Source: Pieris napi
Taxonomy: Eukaryota > Arthropoda > Insecta > Lepidoptera > Pieridae
Reading direction: 5' to 3'
NCBI RefSeq assembly: GCF_905475465.1
Contig: NC_062252.1
Span: forward strand, 2,418,001 to 2,482,000
Length of the DNA: 64,000 nt
Numbering within the stretch: position 1 is the first letter of the stretch; each line of letters begins with the position of its first letter. Of this stretch, positions 10,813-24,847 are shown in pieces. The notes below the pieces were generated by a model. The model was not told where the DNA came from and did no database searches. It saw only the letters and a list, made by a program, of their open reading frames with translations. The position numbers and the translations under genes are program-made.

Positions 10813-12739
10813 GTAAGTTATGTTTCGTTTTCATGAACATGTTTTGAAATGTTTCTTTTAAGAATAGCCTGTATTATTATTTTGTAAATGTATTTACATT
10901 ATGAAAACAGTTTTCAAAACTTAATTTAAATTTGGATATATACTTAATAATTAAAATAAAGAATTACATTTCTATGACTTGTTGATGAGTGAAGTAGGTT
11001 TGTTTTTTTAGAATCACCTTAATTTAATTAGGAATGTAACATTTTGAGCAGGTCCCAAACATTGAGTACCCCAATACTTGGTATTGTATTTTTACAACTC
11101 TTGATATAGTATAGTATATTTTCATGGTTTAGAAAATAAAAAAATATATTGTTATTAACCTAATGCATGCATTACATATATAGTTTTGCAAACATTTGTA
11201 AACATTATTTAAATTATATAATTAATGGGAAAAAAATAATTAGTGAATAGAACTTTGATTATTAATTAATAGTCATCATCATAATTAAATCCAATTGATT
11301 AGTATAAAAAGTTATAAAACATAATAAATTAAATTAGGATATGCATTGGATTGCATAATGGAGTGCATTGGATGATATGCATTAATTGTTGTTGCTAAAA
11401 ATATGTACTATATCTATTGTTGTTAAATTTCAATTTTATATCACACATGACAGATATGGAAAATATATCTGATATCACTCTGATACCTACCTTAATTATT
11501 TTTTATTTAATTTTTCATTTTTCATTCATAAGTGGTATGAGATCATAGCATTATTAAGTTGACCTTTTAATTTCTATGCATATATTACATCAACTCATCA
11601 CTATTTTTAGTATTAAAATGGCCTTTTGACATTAATTTGCATAGTATTAAATATTTTTAGTTATAGTTTGTGGGTGGATTGGTATGAAGCCTGAATATTT
11701 TAGATATGCTGAATTATCAGGCAAGATGATCTTCCCTGTGTTGAATAGATACCTGTTATTGTATCTCTCAAATATATACTCATAAATGATGGTACTATAA
11801 AGTTTCAGAAAAATGTAATCCAATAAGAAATAATACACAAAAAGTCAGATACAAAGTTTACCTTTATACTTTTTTAACTTGCTTATTAATCGAAAAATGG
11901 ATTTAAAAATTGCCATACAATTTATTATAATATACTGAGGCAAAAATAAAAAACTGAAGTAAAGTAAACAATATTAAACAAAGTATTGTTAATGAAGATA
12001 TGTAATTATTTCATACTTTGATTAGAACTTAACACATTACAAATGCACATTTGAACTCTTGATATTTTAAATCTGCAATGCAGATAAAATAATGCTAAAT
12101 TGTAGTTGAGTATCACTCAACGGCAAAAGTACTGCATTCTTTGCCATAGTGGACTATAAAATGCCGACTTGTCACCCACGTCGTGTCGTTAACGCAGCAT
12201 TATAGCTATAAATTTTCTTTAAATGTTAATATAAAGTCAATATATTCCTATTTAAGGTTCAAATTAATTTATAAGTGTCAATTTTGTTGTCTACGTCAAG
12301 TTGATACGAACCGACTGTGAACATCTAGTATAGTTTAAAATATGATTTCACTGGAAACTGACACAAATCTAACATTTTCACCTAATTATAACTTTTACCG
12401 CGTACAACTCTCTTTTTACCTTCCATATTTGTCAAGATCAATGCCCTAACAGGGTTTTTAAGGCGCGGCCCACATGCGTTGAAAACCGCGCTATCGCCCT
12501 AAACAATTGTGGCATCTGGAAGTGACGTCATTTTGTACATTTACGTATTTGGTACCTTTGAACTGAAGTTACGCTGATGCAGTTTTTGCTGACTGTATGG
12601 AACTACTGTTCGCGTCTCGCTTTCATAAAATGTGCGATATCGAATTGCTATAAATATCTCAGAATCCTCACTTGTAATCCTCGTATAGTTTAATCAGAAC
12701 GTCGAACATAAACATTAGAGTATTTCCACCGATTAATTT

Positions 12740-12855
12740 TCCGAACCAATTCGGCTTAGGGTCCTTCATGAAATAGCGTACCAATTCCTAAAAGGCCAGC
12801 AATCCTCTGGCAATGTGTCTATGGGATATCACTTAACATTAGATGAGAAAAAAAA
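12740..12855 (+). repeat. LINE 3' terminus (family L1), fragment
   Basis: Contains 'ccgaaccaattcggcttagg', 'aaaaggccagcaa' and 'cacttaacattagatgag', the family seen in full near 19596, 50339 and 61480. The copy at 61.5 kb joins this tail to reverse-transcriptase coding sequence, so the family is the end of a non-LTR retrotransposon. Confidence 0.65.
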
Positions 12856-12989
12856 GAGTAAGAATTCCTAAAATCTTTGACTCAAGAAAAATACCTAAGT
12901 ACCGTATTTTCTCTTTTGAACTGGCTTCAAAAAAATTTTTTTTCTAAATTTGTTTATGCAGTCACAAAAAATGACACCGGGGGCGTGGG

Positions 12990-13200
12990 AATATATAACG
13001 AAACATAAAACCGTACGTTTGTGATTGGACAAGCTACCTACTCACGGCTTGTGCCGGCTGTTGGACCTAAGGATATTGACCAATCAGAAGGAAACGGATC
13101 GCGCTATCGTTTTGTCTTCCGTTTTATACTCAAGTTACAGTACCCTTCGTTTCGTTTAATTTCGTTTTTGTGAATAAAGTCGTTGAAGTGTAGGTATATA
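12990..13200 (+). promoter_or_regulatory. Possible promoter-like region
   Basis: An inverted CCAAT box (gattgg near 13024) and a direct one (gaccaatcag near 13078) precede 'ttttatactc' near 13121 and a T/C-rich tract. A CRE palindrome tgacgtca lies upstream at 12523. No coding exon is visible downstream, so it could be a non-coding first exon or chance. Confidence 0.2.
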
Positions 13201-14034
13201 GTATAAAATATTCCCAAAATTATAATTAGATCCTTGAATAGACCTGTATATTTAATCCGTTGTTAAATTTGATAGGGTTTATTTACTTTATGCGGCGTCT
13301 TAAAACCCTTGCACAACAGAACACGAAAACGCTATCTTTGTGATAACTATTCTATCTTATCCGTGAAAAATTACTTTTTTATGTATAAGCACTTTATACG
13401 TTATATCTGATATAACTTTGATACCAGCTGCTAAATAATTTTATTCGAAATTAAATAAATAGTTTATAATATATAACAAACCTATACGTTATCATACTCG
13501 TATTAAATAAACATTTCCCTAAAAAGAATCTAAAGTAAAAGCCAGTGAAAGTATTGTTTTTTCTCCATTAAGTTGTTAACATTTCAAAATGAACAACAAA
13601 TCCTCTTATACTTTCTTGCATTTAATTATAATATATTAACATTCGGACAGTAATTTCTATGTTATGCGTGCTTTATTTTCAGATCGTTTAATTTACATCT
13701 GCACTATTCATTATGTTAATAGGTTAAGTATAAAAATTGATTCAATGTAGGTTACTGCTGCTTTATTCTCTTTTCGACCATCTATACGTACGGAAGGGTT
13801 CATTCCTTATTATTCAAGTGCTCTTCCTCAGCCGCGTTCAGAAAGTGGCTCGTTTATTTGCGTTTATCTGGAGGCACGGTGGTACCAAGTCAAGCAAAAA
13901 AGCGGCACTGTCGTACCAACCTTTTCTCGAAACAGTTCTGGCCATCTTCGACCTATAACTTTGTTTGATAAAACTAGGAGCCGGAATTTTCAAGTTTTAA
14001 TTAAATTAAAAAATATTTTTAGTATTGATATGGT

Positions 14035-14185
14035 TATTATAAGGTTAGGTTAGCTTACGTAATAACTTAAGAAGAAGGTTCCTTAAGTACTGATTTAATA
14101 AACCGACTTGGTATTGGATATCACAACTTTTTACAGTAGAAGTACGTTGCGAGTTATTTACAAGTTATGATTTTTATGGCATATC
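14035..14185 (+). repeat. Dispersed repeat R14, copy 1
   Basis: Shares an ordered set of blocks ('ttacgtaataac', 'gaaggt', 'cgacttggt', 'acagtagaag', 'tttacaagtt') with 55040-55190 in the same orientation. No coding content; family unknown. Confidence 0.6.
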
Positions 14186-15597
14186 CTTTTAAAATAACTC
14201 TAATATAAAATTAAATATAATGTACGAACGTTGGTAAAGTAAGATTATATCATATTAGACTCATCGAATGGCGATAGTATTAAAGTATGGGTGTGGCGAA
14301 TTGTTAATTTGCACTAAATATCCAAAAAGATCTCAGAGGCTAAGCTTTTTTCAGTTTGAGTGCAGTCTAGACATCATAAATATTGTAACATTGTTATTTA
14401 TGGATAGCTTCCCCTTTATTCTTGTGAAGATTTAAGAAATTATGTTGATAGGCAACGAAGCAATCTGCCCTTACAAAGAAAGGTTTAATTAATAATGTAC
14501 TGATAAAAGACACGGTCCCAAAGTTTGTGATAAACTTTAATTAATGCGAAAGGATTACCCTTTTAATATTAGATGAATCATAGGTTTTTTGGGCGTTTGT
14601 GAGTTCGTAACCTCAACCTTATATGGCCTTAATAACCTTATCTATTCATATTTTAATTACCGAAACCCACATAAAGACCCACGCAACTGCGTAAATGTTG
14701 TAATAACCTATTTCACGCTGGGTTTCGTGGCGTTTTTAACTAACTGATATCCGTGCGTTAAACGCATATATAGACACTGAGTGGTGCTCGCGTCTTTGCC
14801 TCTAATAAGTATAAGTAGATGAAATCAAAGAAGATAAAGGATGCAAATGGGCGGTCTTACTGCTAACGCAAACGTAATAAATTTTAACATAAAATTAAAT
14901 AGAAGAAAAAATAAAACATAAGTTAAAAATAATGAAAGAAAATTGACGTTAAAACACACACAGAAATTAAACTTACTAATTACATTTGAAGATTATCAAA
15001 ATCTTTAATGTTTCTACATTATTTATTGTTTTGTTAGATTATGTAGTTATTGATATAAACTATACATTTTTCATAACACTAAATACAATTTTGTATAAGC
15101 AATCTCCGCGAGTCTAGGAATATATTTCAGATTTAACTTAAAAAATATTGTATAAACTATTCTAAAAGCATTTCTGTATCAAATGAAGTGCGAAGCGTAA
15201 AAACACTCGCTGTTTGCACAGCGATCGATCATTTTTAAATGAAAACCATTCACCGCATACCAATATTAGCTTGTCGACGAATTGACGGTTAATATCGTTT
15301 GTGTTTATATTTTTTTATATTATGCATATTGTAGGTCGACTCGCGCCACGCGATCATGTTGATCAATTACAGGAGAAATGATATTTCATGTAATTGAATA
15401 TTTCTAAATTATGTACTCTGATATATAGTGAACGTAGGCTATCAAACAAATTAGAAAACTTTCATGATATTAGTCCGTACATATTTTGTAACGGTCTTAG
15501 TCTAATATTAAATTAAAACGCCTTTATTTCAACTGCATTACGCTAATTTGTGCTGTCATGTTTTGTCTTATCTTACTTGTTATGTATTTTTTATTAG

Positions 15598-15622
15598 TTT
15601 ATTATTATTATTATTATTAATT
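15598..15622. repeat. (ATT)n microsatellite
   Basis: Short run of tta/att trinucleotides followed by AT-rich low-complexity sequence. Confidence 0.7.
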
Positions 15623-17179
15623 AAATTAAGTTTAAGTTAATTAAAGTAAGTTTATCATAAAGCAATGTATGTATAAGATAAATAAAATAAAATAAAAAAA
15701 TAAGTTATACAGTATTCGTTAGTGTATTATCTCATGTAAGTAAATGTAAATATACATTAATGAAACTTTTTTTGTGGATATGTCCAATGTGTCTATTTAT
15801 TTTATGTTTTACATTTATTTTATTTTTCTGTATAGTGATGTATCTGTTTAGTTTCCTAAATAAATAAATATATACATAATTATGTTAAATTAAACAAAAA
15901 CGAACGATAAACAAAGAAACCTATGTATTAGAAACTTCATTCTTTGATTAGATTTGTTCTTTAACTGAATTTTAGCAAATAACTCCGTTGTTTTATTTTA
16001 AAAGTATTAAGAAATAAAATACATACCTAAAGCATAACATATATGCAATAAATCTCAAAAGTTAACATCATAATACGTGATATAAAGGTTAGAACTAATT
16101 AAAACTAGTACTAAAAAACATCTCCATCTGGGCCAGTATTTAACCTTCTAATGTGACGTAACAAAAACTGTTTAACTCCAAACATACCCACGAGAGGAAA
16201 GCCACATAACTGTCCGTTTACGCTTCGTTTACCCGCGAACAAGCGAATAATTAAACGTGGTTATACTCTTTATGTGAGGTTTTAATCGTTAAGTGGCTCA
16301 AATGAATTAACGCCCTTTTGACTTACGTCTGATTTCAGTTCAGATATAAAATTTATATCCAGCATCTCCTGAAGCTTATTATAATCTCAATAATTCATGT
16401 ATAAAAAACAGTTTCTGTTTATTTATTCACAGCATACATAGGCCAAATTTTAACTAAAATTACTAAACATTATACAATTTACAGTGATTTTTGAGTGACC
16501 AGAAAACCTTTTGGTTAAATGGTACATATATGATACTCATCAAATGCTTTTGTTTCCTAAAATAAAAATTATTATTAATTAGTTAGCTGTAGGATTACGA
16601 AGTAAATTAATAAACATACCACTTTCTTTGCAAATAAACGATTTATTATTTAAGAACGCATTAAATAATTTCATTAATTTTGGTTCACATAATTGTCCTG
16701 AAACTTAAAATTGGCAAATTGATTTTAATATATACTCAAAAAAACATTTACCCACTTGTTTTTAATCTTATTTTTGTATGATATTTTAATTACTATCCGT
16801 AGGAAAATGAAAGCGTCACGACATAATTAAATTTTAAATTAAAGTCTGCGTTATTTCTATGAAAAGATTTGCTCCTACTCACTCCACTCCACAAAAGTCC
16901 CCTATTAAGGTGTTATAAAAATTCAACCACTTTTATTTACGTAAGAAAATATTTTTTGAATAGACTACATATATTGTTGCCGTCTACCGGAAACATTTTT
17001 TAAGTATCTCATATGTTTGCCTTGTAACCATTTTAGTTACTAATTCAAAAATCCTTTTAAAAGAACGCATTTTGGCCAAAACTCACCGATTCATTTATTC
17101 TGATAAACGAGCTGGATCCTTAGTTTCTCTCCTCACACTTTGAAATTAATTTTCCTTTAATTTTTTTTATCTCTTCGTG

Positions 17180-17280
17180 TTTGTTATGTTAAGTGCTTGT
17201 CACATTAAAAATTGTGTTTTATTTTTCTTGTACCAATGTGTCAGTGCCGAGCGTTGGCAAGCTTCTGTAAATAAATAAAT
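17180..17280 (+). repeat. LINE 3' tail (family L2) ending in (AAAT)n
   Basis: Contains 'gtgcttgtcacatta' and 'gcgttggcaagcttctgta' followed by ataaataaat. An inverted copy lies near 51955-52080. The AAAT end is typical of non-LTR element tails. Confidence 0.55.
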
Positions 17281-17346
17281 CGTAAAGTCACATATTTAAC
17301 AAATCAGACGAGATCGTAAAGTCACATATTTAACAAATCAGAGAGA
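17279..17346. repeat. 34-bp tandem duplication
   Basis: Two adjacent copies of a unit starting atcgtaaagtcacatattta, the second slightly diverged at its end. It abuts the tail of the LINE fragment. Confidence 0.85.
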
Positions 17347-18715
17347 GTTCGAAAGGGTTATTTGAACTGTTATAACATTTTCATGTAAGTTACAAATTAA
17401 ATAAACATAATACAACACAATAGACAGTTGCCCCTAGACATCTGTGAACCAGGCCAATATGAACGGTGAAACAATACCCAGTCACACATGATCTGTGTGG
17501 AGCGTTCGATTATATCGTACTTTGTACAATACGTGGGGGATTCGAAGGACCAATTTATTCTGGTTCAGGTGCGTTGTAAAACCATTAAAGCGTGATCCCT
17601 GTGCATCGAAAGATGTAACTTGATTTAACTAAGTGCATAGGTCATGTGTAATGGTCACGTCATACAACATAGTAAATGCGGTAATGATTGTTGCGTCATT
17701 CAATTGTTTGCTTGTTTATGTTGTATGAGCAATCATGTAGAGGTCAAGTTTATTTGATTTGTGAACTACCTTGGTATTGCTTTTAAATGTAGCAGATTTT
17801 TTTGGGTCGTGGCCCCCTAGTTGGATAAAAGTTGTTCTGATTTAGTAGGAACATAAAGTATTTTCTGTGCTTAAAATCCTCCTAAATGTAATTAAAATTA
17901 ATACAGATAATTAAATTAAAAAAGAAGAACAACCCAAGTTTTATTTCTAGAGCTCTATTCATTGGTTCATAAAACTTCCTCAAAGTCAATTTTACTAGTT
18001 TCGCAGTATTAAACGTAGCTACGTAAAGCGGATATAACTAAAGATTCTGGCTCTTTCATAAAGTTTTTGACGGAAGAAAATCATACAACCCGATAAAAGT
18101 ACGGAAAAGACAGGAATTCTCGAAGCCTGGACTTTATTAGAAAACTTTTGGTACTGGGAATTATGGCTTTAGTTCCTTCTATAATCTATAGTAACGAAAT
18201 GTTTTTGACAACTTAATAACCGAATATAGACCTTAGTTAATCATCTCTCATCTTGTTTGAAAAGAATAAAAAGATAGCTATTTAAGACTCATAGTATCTT
18301 TACGAACTCTTCAAGTGTCTTCTTTGTTTAGTTATATATATATATATTATATATACTAATATTTTAAAGAATACATATATGTATAATGTATATACTAAAA
18401 TTGATAAGGTAGATTTTGTGAGGCTGTAGGTTCTTCCAAAAAAAATAAAATATTAACCCGAAAAATGAAAAGACTTTCGTGCTAGTCGGATTTGCAAAGT
18501 AAACGAAATTCTGCATTTACGATGAGCTGATGAGATGAGGTGATGATTGAGTTCTAGAGAAAAGTTGTAAAGCTTCATATTGCGTACTAAAGTCAGTGAC
18601 GACATTTTATTTTTGTTATATTATATAAAAACAGAAGTTATCCCCAGTCACCAAGTCTGTCTGATTGAGATTTGTGGTTTCCACTAATATCTAGAATGAT
18701 TCATGAGGAGGCTTA

Positions 18716-18840
18716 GGTGTTTTTTTATAGAATAGGGGGAAACGGGCAGGATGTTATGTGGTATGGACCCTCTGTATGTCAGAGGGCTCGCGAGTGCGTT
18801 GCTGGACTTTTAATATAGGCCAGATATATAATTTTTAAAG
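18716..18840 (-). repeat. LINE 3' terminus (family L1), antisense
   Basis: A degraded copy with 'gggcaggatgttatgtgg' and 'gggctcgcgagtgcgttgc', reverse of the copy at 19596. Confidence 0.55.
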
Positions 18841-19182
18841 GTTTACGGGTCATGTTATTCATGTAAAGCCGGGGCGCTGGTGGTAAATATTTACCTTAGT
18901 TACTAAATTCTAATCTATTTAATATTAACAGTTGAATAAAATTAATGTAAATCGTGATTAAGTATCAAAGTGAGCGAACAAATTGTATTTGCATAATGGT
19001 CAAGAAGTAAGGGAGAAATGTACTTCGTTAATATTCAAGGTTCAGAAGATTTAGATTAGATTATTTTTCTGTAACAAAACCGACATATCTGAAGTCGTTT
19101 TTGAATTAGTGATATCATGGATTATGTCATCGATTTTTACACTTTTTATTTTTTGAAGATATTTTTATATAATACTACCTGA

Positions 19183-19320
19183 CACGGCAAACGTTGTTTT
19201 GCCATGTATATTTCTAGGAAACAATTTTTTAGTTAAATAAAAATAACTATCTACAATAATAAAAAATAGGGGTGAAAATTAGGGGTTGTATGTATTTTTG
19301 TATGCTGTAACATAAAAAAA
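19183..19320 (+). repeat. Dispersed repeat R19
   Basis: Starts 'ctgacacggcaaacgttgtt' and contains 'ataggggtgaaaattagggg'. The same family appears inverted at 48740-48905 (longer there). It is common in lepidopteran genomes by my recollection; class not assigned. Confidence 0.6.
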
Positions 19321-19595
19321 TACATAATAGATTATGTCGTGTAGGTAGATTGTGTCATTCTGAAATAAAAACACCAGTTACGCCGTGTAGCTTACTTAAT
19401 ATAACTAAAACTTAAGAATATCGAAAATCAGTGTTGACATCGTGTACATATATATATTGTATTATGTCAAAAAAACAGGACAGGATGTAAAGGGATGATG
19501 AACTCGCCCAAGTTGATGTAGTTTATATAAGAGATAATAAATAAAATAGTCGGAGATACACCAGTACATCATCAGACATCGAGGCAAATATGAAA

Positions 19596-19830
19596 TTCCA
19601 CTCGTATCACCTCAACGTCCGTCGTTCCACAACTGAGCGTTTTTGCCGCGCACCGCCACTATGTGAAACCAGCTGCCCATTGAAGTATTTCCGAACCAAT
19701 TCGGCTTAGGGTCATTCAAGAAAAGAGCATACAAACTCTTAAAAGGCCGGCGACGCTCGCGAGTCCTCTGGCATTGAGTGTCCATGGGTGGCTGTATCAC
19801 TTAACATCAGATGAGCATCCTGCCCATACA
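19596..19830 (+). repeat. LINE ORF2 end and 3' terminus (family L1)
   Basis: The longest sense copy. From about 19600 it reads, with frame breaks, as a retrotransposon ORF2 C-terminus (RRSTTERFC...), then 'ccaattcggcttagggtc', 'ggccggcgacgctcgcgag' and 'cacttaacatcagatgagc'. It is a dead copy. Confidence 0.65.
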
Positions 19831-19902
19831 CAAATAAGGACTCGCTTTATTGTCAGCTTTATAAATTCACGCACGTCTTGAAGTATTCATATATAACTAG
19901 CT

Positions 19903-20450
19903 GACCTGGCTAACTTCGTTCCGCCCTACAACCTTATAATATCGTTGTTACTTTAATTTAACTTATTTTAGGATTTCATTAATGTTAAGTATTACATTAA
20001 TACAACTCTTTTGCAAATACAGAAATGTTTTATTGCTAGCCATTGCGAAAGAAGAATGGCAGTTTTACACATTAGGCATCTTCTCTCTAGCGTCAATATG
20101 GCGATACTGCATGTTAAGCACTTTCTGATATCCAACATCTTTTGATCAGGATCAAAGCATGGTTATGCATCTCCTCATTCACCTCAAGATCGGAATTTCT
20201 TGAACTGACACGAATTCGACGTAAAATGATGCGTAGTTTTGTCAACAGATGGCACCATATGGTTTTTGCATTCGTAAAATTAATTAATTTATTTATTGTT
20301 ATTCGATAACTTATCCGATATTTTATTGCTTATTCTGCTATTCGGGACGGAAACAAATCCAACAAATCAAAAACCATGGCAATCGGTCCAGCCGTTCTCG
20401 AGTTATAAGTGTTGTAACAAACACGACTTTCTTTTATATAAATAGATTAC
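19903..20450 (+). repeat. Dispersed repeat R20, 'ctagctgacc' type
   Basis: Begins 'ctagctgacctggctaactt' and ends near 'ccagccgttctcgagttata' plus 'ttttatataaatag'. Both ends match a very common arthropod repeat type. No coding content; class not assigned. Confidence 0.5.
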
Positions 20451-20897
20451 AAAAATTTAATATTTAATATTCTTACCCGGAGTTTGGGTCTAATAAAAGT
20501 TAAATTACGACTTGAAATTCTGAAACGAAACTTTGACATCGCAAGTGAATCTTACATTTTTAATGACTTACATTTGCTTAAAAGTATTTTCGTTATTTTC
20601 TGAGTTGACGACGCGTTAAACTTAGGTTGAATTTGTTATACGTGTTTTGTATAGCTTTAAATATCGTAAGTAATTTATTTTTATTACCAAGAAACCAAAG
20701 TATGCTAAGTGCGATTCTCCGTGTAAGAATAATTGTTGCATTGAATCATACAGCCGTCTGTGCGACAAGTCTTATCACCCATCTGCCTTGACTATTCATG
20801 CGACTACGGAATTTCGATATACAAATAAATTCGCGCTAAAGATATATTTATTTAGCTAACTGCCCCCGCCTCTTTTCGCCTTCATATGATTGTATTA

Positions 20898-20970
20898 CTT
20901 AGCCTTTTTAGTAGCTACATACCAACATATGGGTTATCTGGGAATAAAAACCTAAGAAGTAACTTTTTAA
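20898..20970 (+). repeat. Dispersed repeat R21, copy 1
   Basis: The block 'ttagtagctacataccaaca' followed by 'ggaataaaaacct' recurs at 62378-62480. Confidence 0.55.
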
Positions 20971-22227
20971 AAATATTCTCCTCGTTTAAATATTCCAAAA
21001 AAAATGTATAATAGGTCCTGCCTTTATCGAGTTTTGCATTTAGCTAAGCTAACTTTCATTCATTCATTTTAATACATATTGATTTTATCTGTATAACTGT
21101 CAATCACTCGTCTGTTTAAAAACATATTTTCTTTTCAATATTTTTCACCTACTTGTCTAACTATCAGCTTTCTGTCTTATATAATAAATTGTATTTTATC
21201 GTTTTAATTATTTTTCTTAAGTTCTTCTAAGCATAAAAGAGATCTTAATAGGTTTAAAACACCGGCATTTACACATTTTTTTGGTAAATGTGGCACGCAC
21301 AGCTTCTAAGTAATGAGCGTGAAATAATGTTTTAATGTAATTAGTAAATACCACTCTGGTAATTAGCATCGCTATGTTGATGGATGATTACACATAGTAT
21401 AAGATAATTCTGTGAAAATATGGTTTAATTATCAATTTCTATTAAAAAAACTTTATTATTTACGTTACTTGATTCCATTATAGCAATCACCAACTGCCTA
21501 TTCAAGTTAATACATAATAAATTGATATCAGCGATTTAAATATCCTGATAACGCCATCTTGTGGCCAGTAGAAGCGAATTATTGCAAATACAAAATGTAT
21601 TTCAATTCTATAAATAATAGTTTACAATATCTAAGAGATATAATGGTATTTTAAATTCAAAAGTACGTTAATATTCTTTAGAAGGAGCAATTTTATTTTC
21701 TCTAAGAAAATGCGACACAATTTTAGCGCAAGTAAATTCAACTTAGATTCAAGTAGCTTAAAGCTTTTCGGAACACGACGTTTATTTTTAAACTTAACGT
21801 GAAAAGAGTGCTTTGTGTCAAAGTATTTTTTAAGATTAAAAAAATTGTATATTATTTTTAAAAACATTAATTTTAAATACATATTTGGGATATGCACCGA
21901 GGCCAATGTTTGTTTCAAACTTTGTCATAACTTACGTGAAATCTGATTTATAAATTTAATCAAATACTGGTGAAATCAAAACCCTTATCAACTACGACCA
22001 CACCTTGCATTAACTTAATTGATTCAGAGGGGTGAAGTACTGTAAAATTTGCTTACGAACCAATTTCATTTACAATTTCGTATCCTTAATTACATAGAAC
22101 ACATATAAATACAAATAAAATCATGTTAAATATTTTGTTATTTCATTCAATTATAAAATGGTAAAAATATTAAATATCTAAAAATTTACGCTATGGATAT
22201 TAAGGGAACTTCATCATCGAGAGAAGT

Positions 22228-22450
22228 GATGGCCTAGTGGCTTCAGCGTGTGAACCTCATCCCTGGGGTCGTAGGTTCGACCCCCGGCTTTGCACCAATA
22301 CATTTTCTGTCTATGTGCGCATTTAATATTCCTTCGAACGGTGAGGAAACCGGCTTGCCTTAGACCCAAAAAGTCGACCGCGTGTGTCAGGCACAGAAGG
22401 CTGATATACCTACTTGTCTATTAAGACATGCCATTGTAGTGCCACTGGTT
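22228..22450 (+). repeat. tRNA-derived SINE (family S1), sense copy
   Basis: A box tggcctagtgg at 22230-22240 and B box ggttcgacccc at 22273-22283. The body includes 'gaaaccggcttgccttagac' and 'gtgtcaggcaca'. It is a nearly full copy. Confidence 0.8.
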
Positions 22451-23284
22451 TATTTATTTTTGTTTTACATGCATACTAACACTTCGCCATTAATTTCGCT
22501 ATTGCTATTGGAAGTTACAAACTACCAGCGCTGGTAACACCAAATTAATATAAAATTATTACATGAAACTTTTAATTAGACGTATTTATGAAATTAATAG
22601 TTGTAATTATCTCTCCAGAGATTCAAAGCTGTCAAAAAGCGAACTTAGAACAATGCATAGTGATACTAATGATAATTCGTGTCTATAGACAATTAACACT
22701 CGAAGGCACAAAGTATTTACCGGCGACCTCCACATTGCGTGAGCTACAATGCGAGTTATGCCCAATCAGCTGATGAATTGTTCATAACAATGAATATTGG
22801 AATAAAAGGAGCGTAATATTTATTTAAATATAGAACTAATACTTGTTTCCTATACACGAATTTTATTTAGTTTCGTAAATACAGTCGGTGGAATCTTCTG
22901 TATAACATTATATTTGTACAAATTATTTGTATTAAATTGCAATTAAAAAGTCCTTAACACTCTTGTATAACGTTACGAATAAATAAACGACTTATTCTTG
23001 TCCTTAGTTGGAGAAGAAATAAGGTATTTTATTCAAAAAGCTTCTTGATCATTTTCTTTCTGCCTCGTAATTAGCTGCCTCTGCTTATATATATTAATTA
23101 TTGTTGACTCTGATAACCTTTTGATTGTATTTTGAATTTTTGTCTATACATAATTTTATTTATTATTATTGTTATTTTCCTTTAGACTTTACTTTTTTAG
23201 ATATAGTAACGGATTATTTTGAGTTTTTTTTTTGTGAATAATTTTTGCAATTCTTGTACTCTCTACCCTCTGTCGGTGTTTCTT

Positions 23285-23445
23285 TTTCATTATTCCACAC
23301 TAGGGTTGCCTGGAAGATATCGCTTGTTAGCGATAAGGCCGCCCGTTGCCTTATAACTTTTTGTAACATGTTTTTTGTACTTTTGTTATGTGTATGTTTA
23401 TAAATAAGGTAATAAAGCATAAATAAATAAATAAATAATTAAGAA
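23285..23445 (+). repeat. LINE 3' tail (family L3) with (AAAT)n
   Basis: 'gggttgcctggaagatatcg' and 'agcgataaggccgcccgttg' are recognised as the 3' UTR of a common lepidopteran Jockey/R1-type LINE. The copy ends in a run of aaat units near 23420-23440. Confidence 0.65.
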
Positions 23446-23470
23446 TAAGAAAAAACTAACTCCTTTAATA

Positions 23471-23501
<31 letters not shown>

Positions 23502-24089
23502 ATCGATGGACAGTTACGAAAGAAAACAAAAGAAACTTCATAGAAACAGCTTTTACCGAAATTAAAAGTAGTGTGGAAAAAGAAAACACTAAGTTAGTAA
23601 TAATTCATAGGTAAATAAATGTAAACAATTTAAAACTGAACTTCAATTTCAACGTGTGATTCTCATTAATAAAACAGTTTAGGTGCGTTTTGCAAAACGA
23701 TTTGGTCGCTCCCCGTTGGTAACCATATTTAGATTATCGCTCCCACAGCATTCGTTTTGTATTTCGATGTTCTAAAATCGTCGGATTATTTTTATTATTC
23801 TACCTTTGTGTCGCGTCACTTAGTATGCAAGAGATAGTTGCGATGAAGAATAATTTAAAAGTTTAAATTAGCTAATATCCAATTGTTGCTTTTTTTAAAG
23901 ATATTATATATAGATATATATTCTTTATAAGAATAAAAAAACATAAAAATCTATGTCCTATACGTCTTATCCTAAGATTTCTTTATGTTACTATACTATA
24001 AATTTCTTAGACAATATGTATATTATAAATAAATAAAAACAAAAATACTTAACTGTAAATATTTGTTGCTTCAAGTAGTTTTGTAAGTA

Positions 24090-24555
24090 AATAATTCCTG
24101 TGTTGTTTTTGTTTAAACAAGTATTAAACGTCTATACTATTTAAATTATGCAGAAATAATAAATAATGTAAATATAATAAATAATATATAAGCTAGGTAT
24201 GAGCAATACTTGATCTAAAAGTACACAATATGTATGTATGAATGTAGTGTGGACTCAGTTTCCGCACTGGTCATTTGTGCGTAAAGTCTTGGCTAATTAA
24301 GCCAGCCTAGCTCCTTCCAGAAGCTCAGAAGTTACCTGGGCACTTCGCAGGCTCCACAGACCGTTACCTCACTGCTCCGAGGGTTTCTGTTCGTTGAGAA
24401 GCCTCAACCACGCATTCCAGGACTAAGTGGGTGGTGGTGGTACTTCTCTGCGCTGAAACAGCCCAAGTTCACAATAAAATATAATATACATATATGTACA
24501 TTCAGATACGTAGAAATCTGATTAAATTTATCTCAAATACCTCATTTTGAATGAC
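24090..24555 (+). repeat. Duplicated block D24, copy 1
   Basis: Matches 25810-26290 in order: 'gtttaaacaa(g/c)(t)attaaac', 'ggtatgagca', and the end 'tcaaatacctcattttgaat'. Copy 1 carries an extra GC-richer insert at about 24255-24470 that I cannot classify. Confidence 0.55.
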
Positions 24556-24847
24556 TGATGAAAATATTTAATCATTGATTTAAATATGTACAAGAAAGTG
24601 TCATGTAGTTGAATAGCAAAACAAACGAAAGCATTTAAGACACTTGTATCGCGTTGTCTAATTTGGTAGTGCTATGCGCATTGAATGCACTCGACAGATG
24701 AATCATGGCTGGGTGGGGACGTTGCACTCATGTTTACAGGTTTATAGGTAATCTGCATAAAAAATATACGGACCGTAACTATACTTAAAGATAAAACAAG
24801 ATACTAGCACGTATACAGAAGAGAAACTCTGTCCTAAAGATTGAGAT

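Noticed and set aside
13737..13958. 73-codon plus-strand frame
   Set aside because: No recognisable protein, no promoter or poly(A) signal nearby.
21631..21918. 95-codon minus-strand frame rich in Lys, Leu and Asn
   Set aside because: Composition is what AT-rich non-coding DNA gives; no motif and no splice signals.
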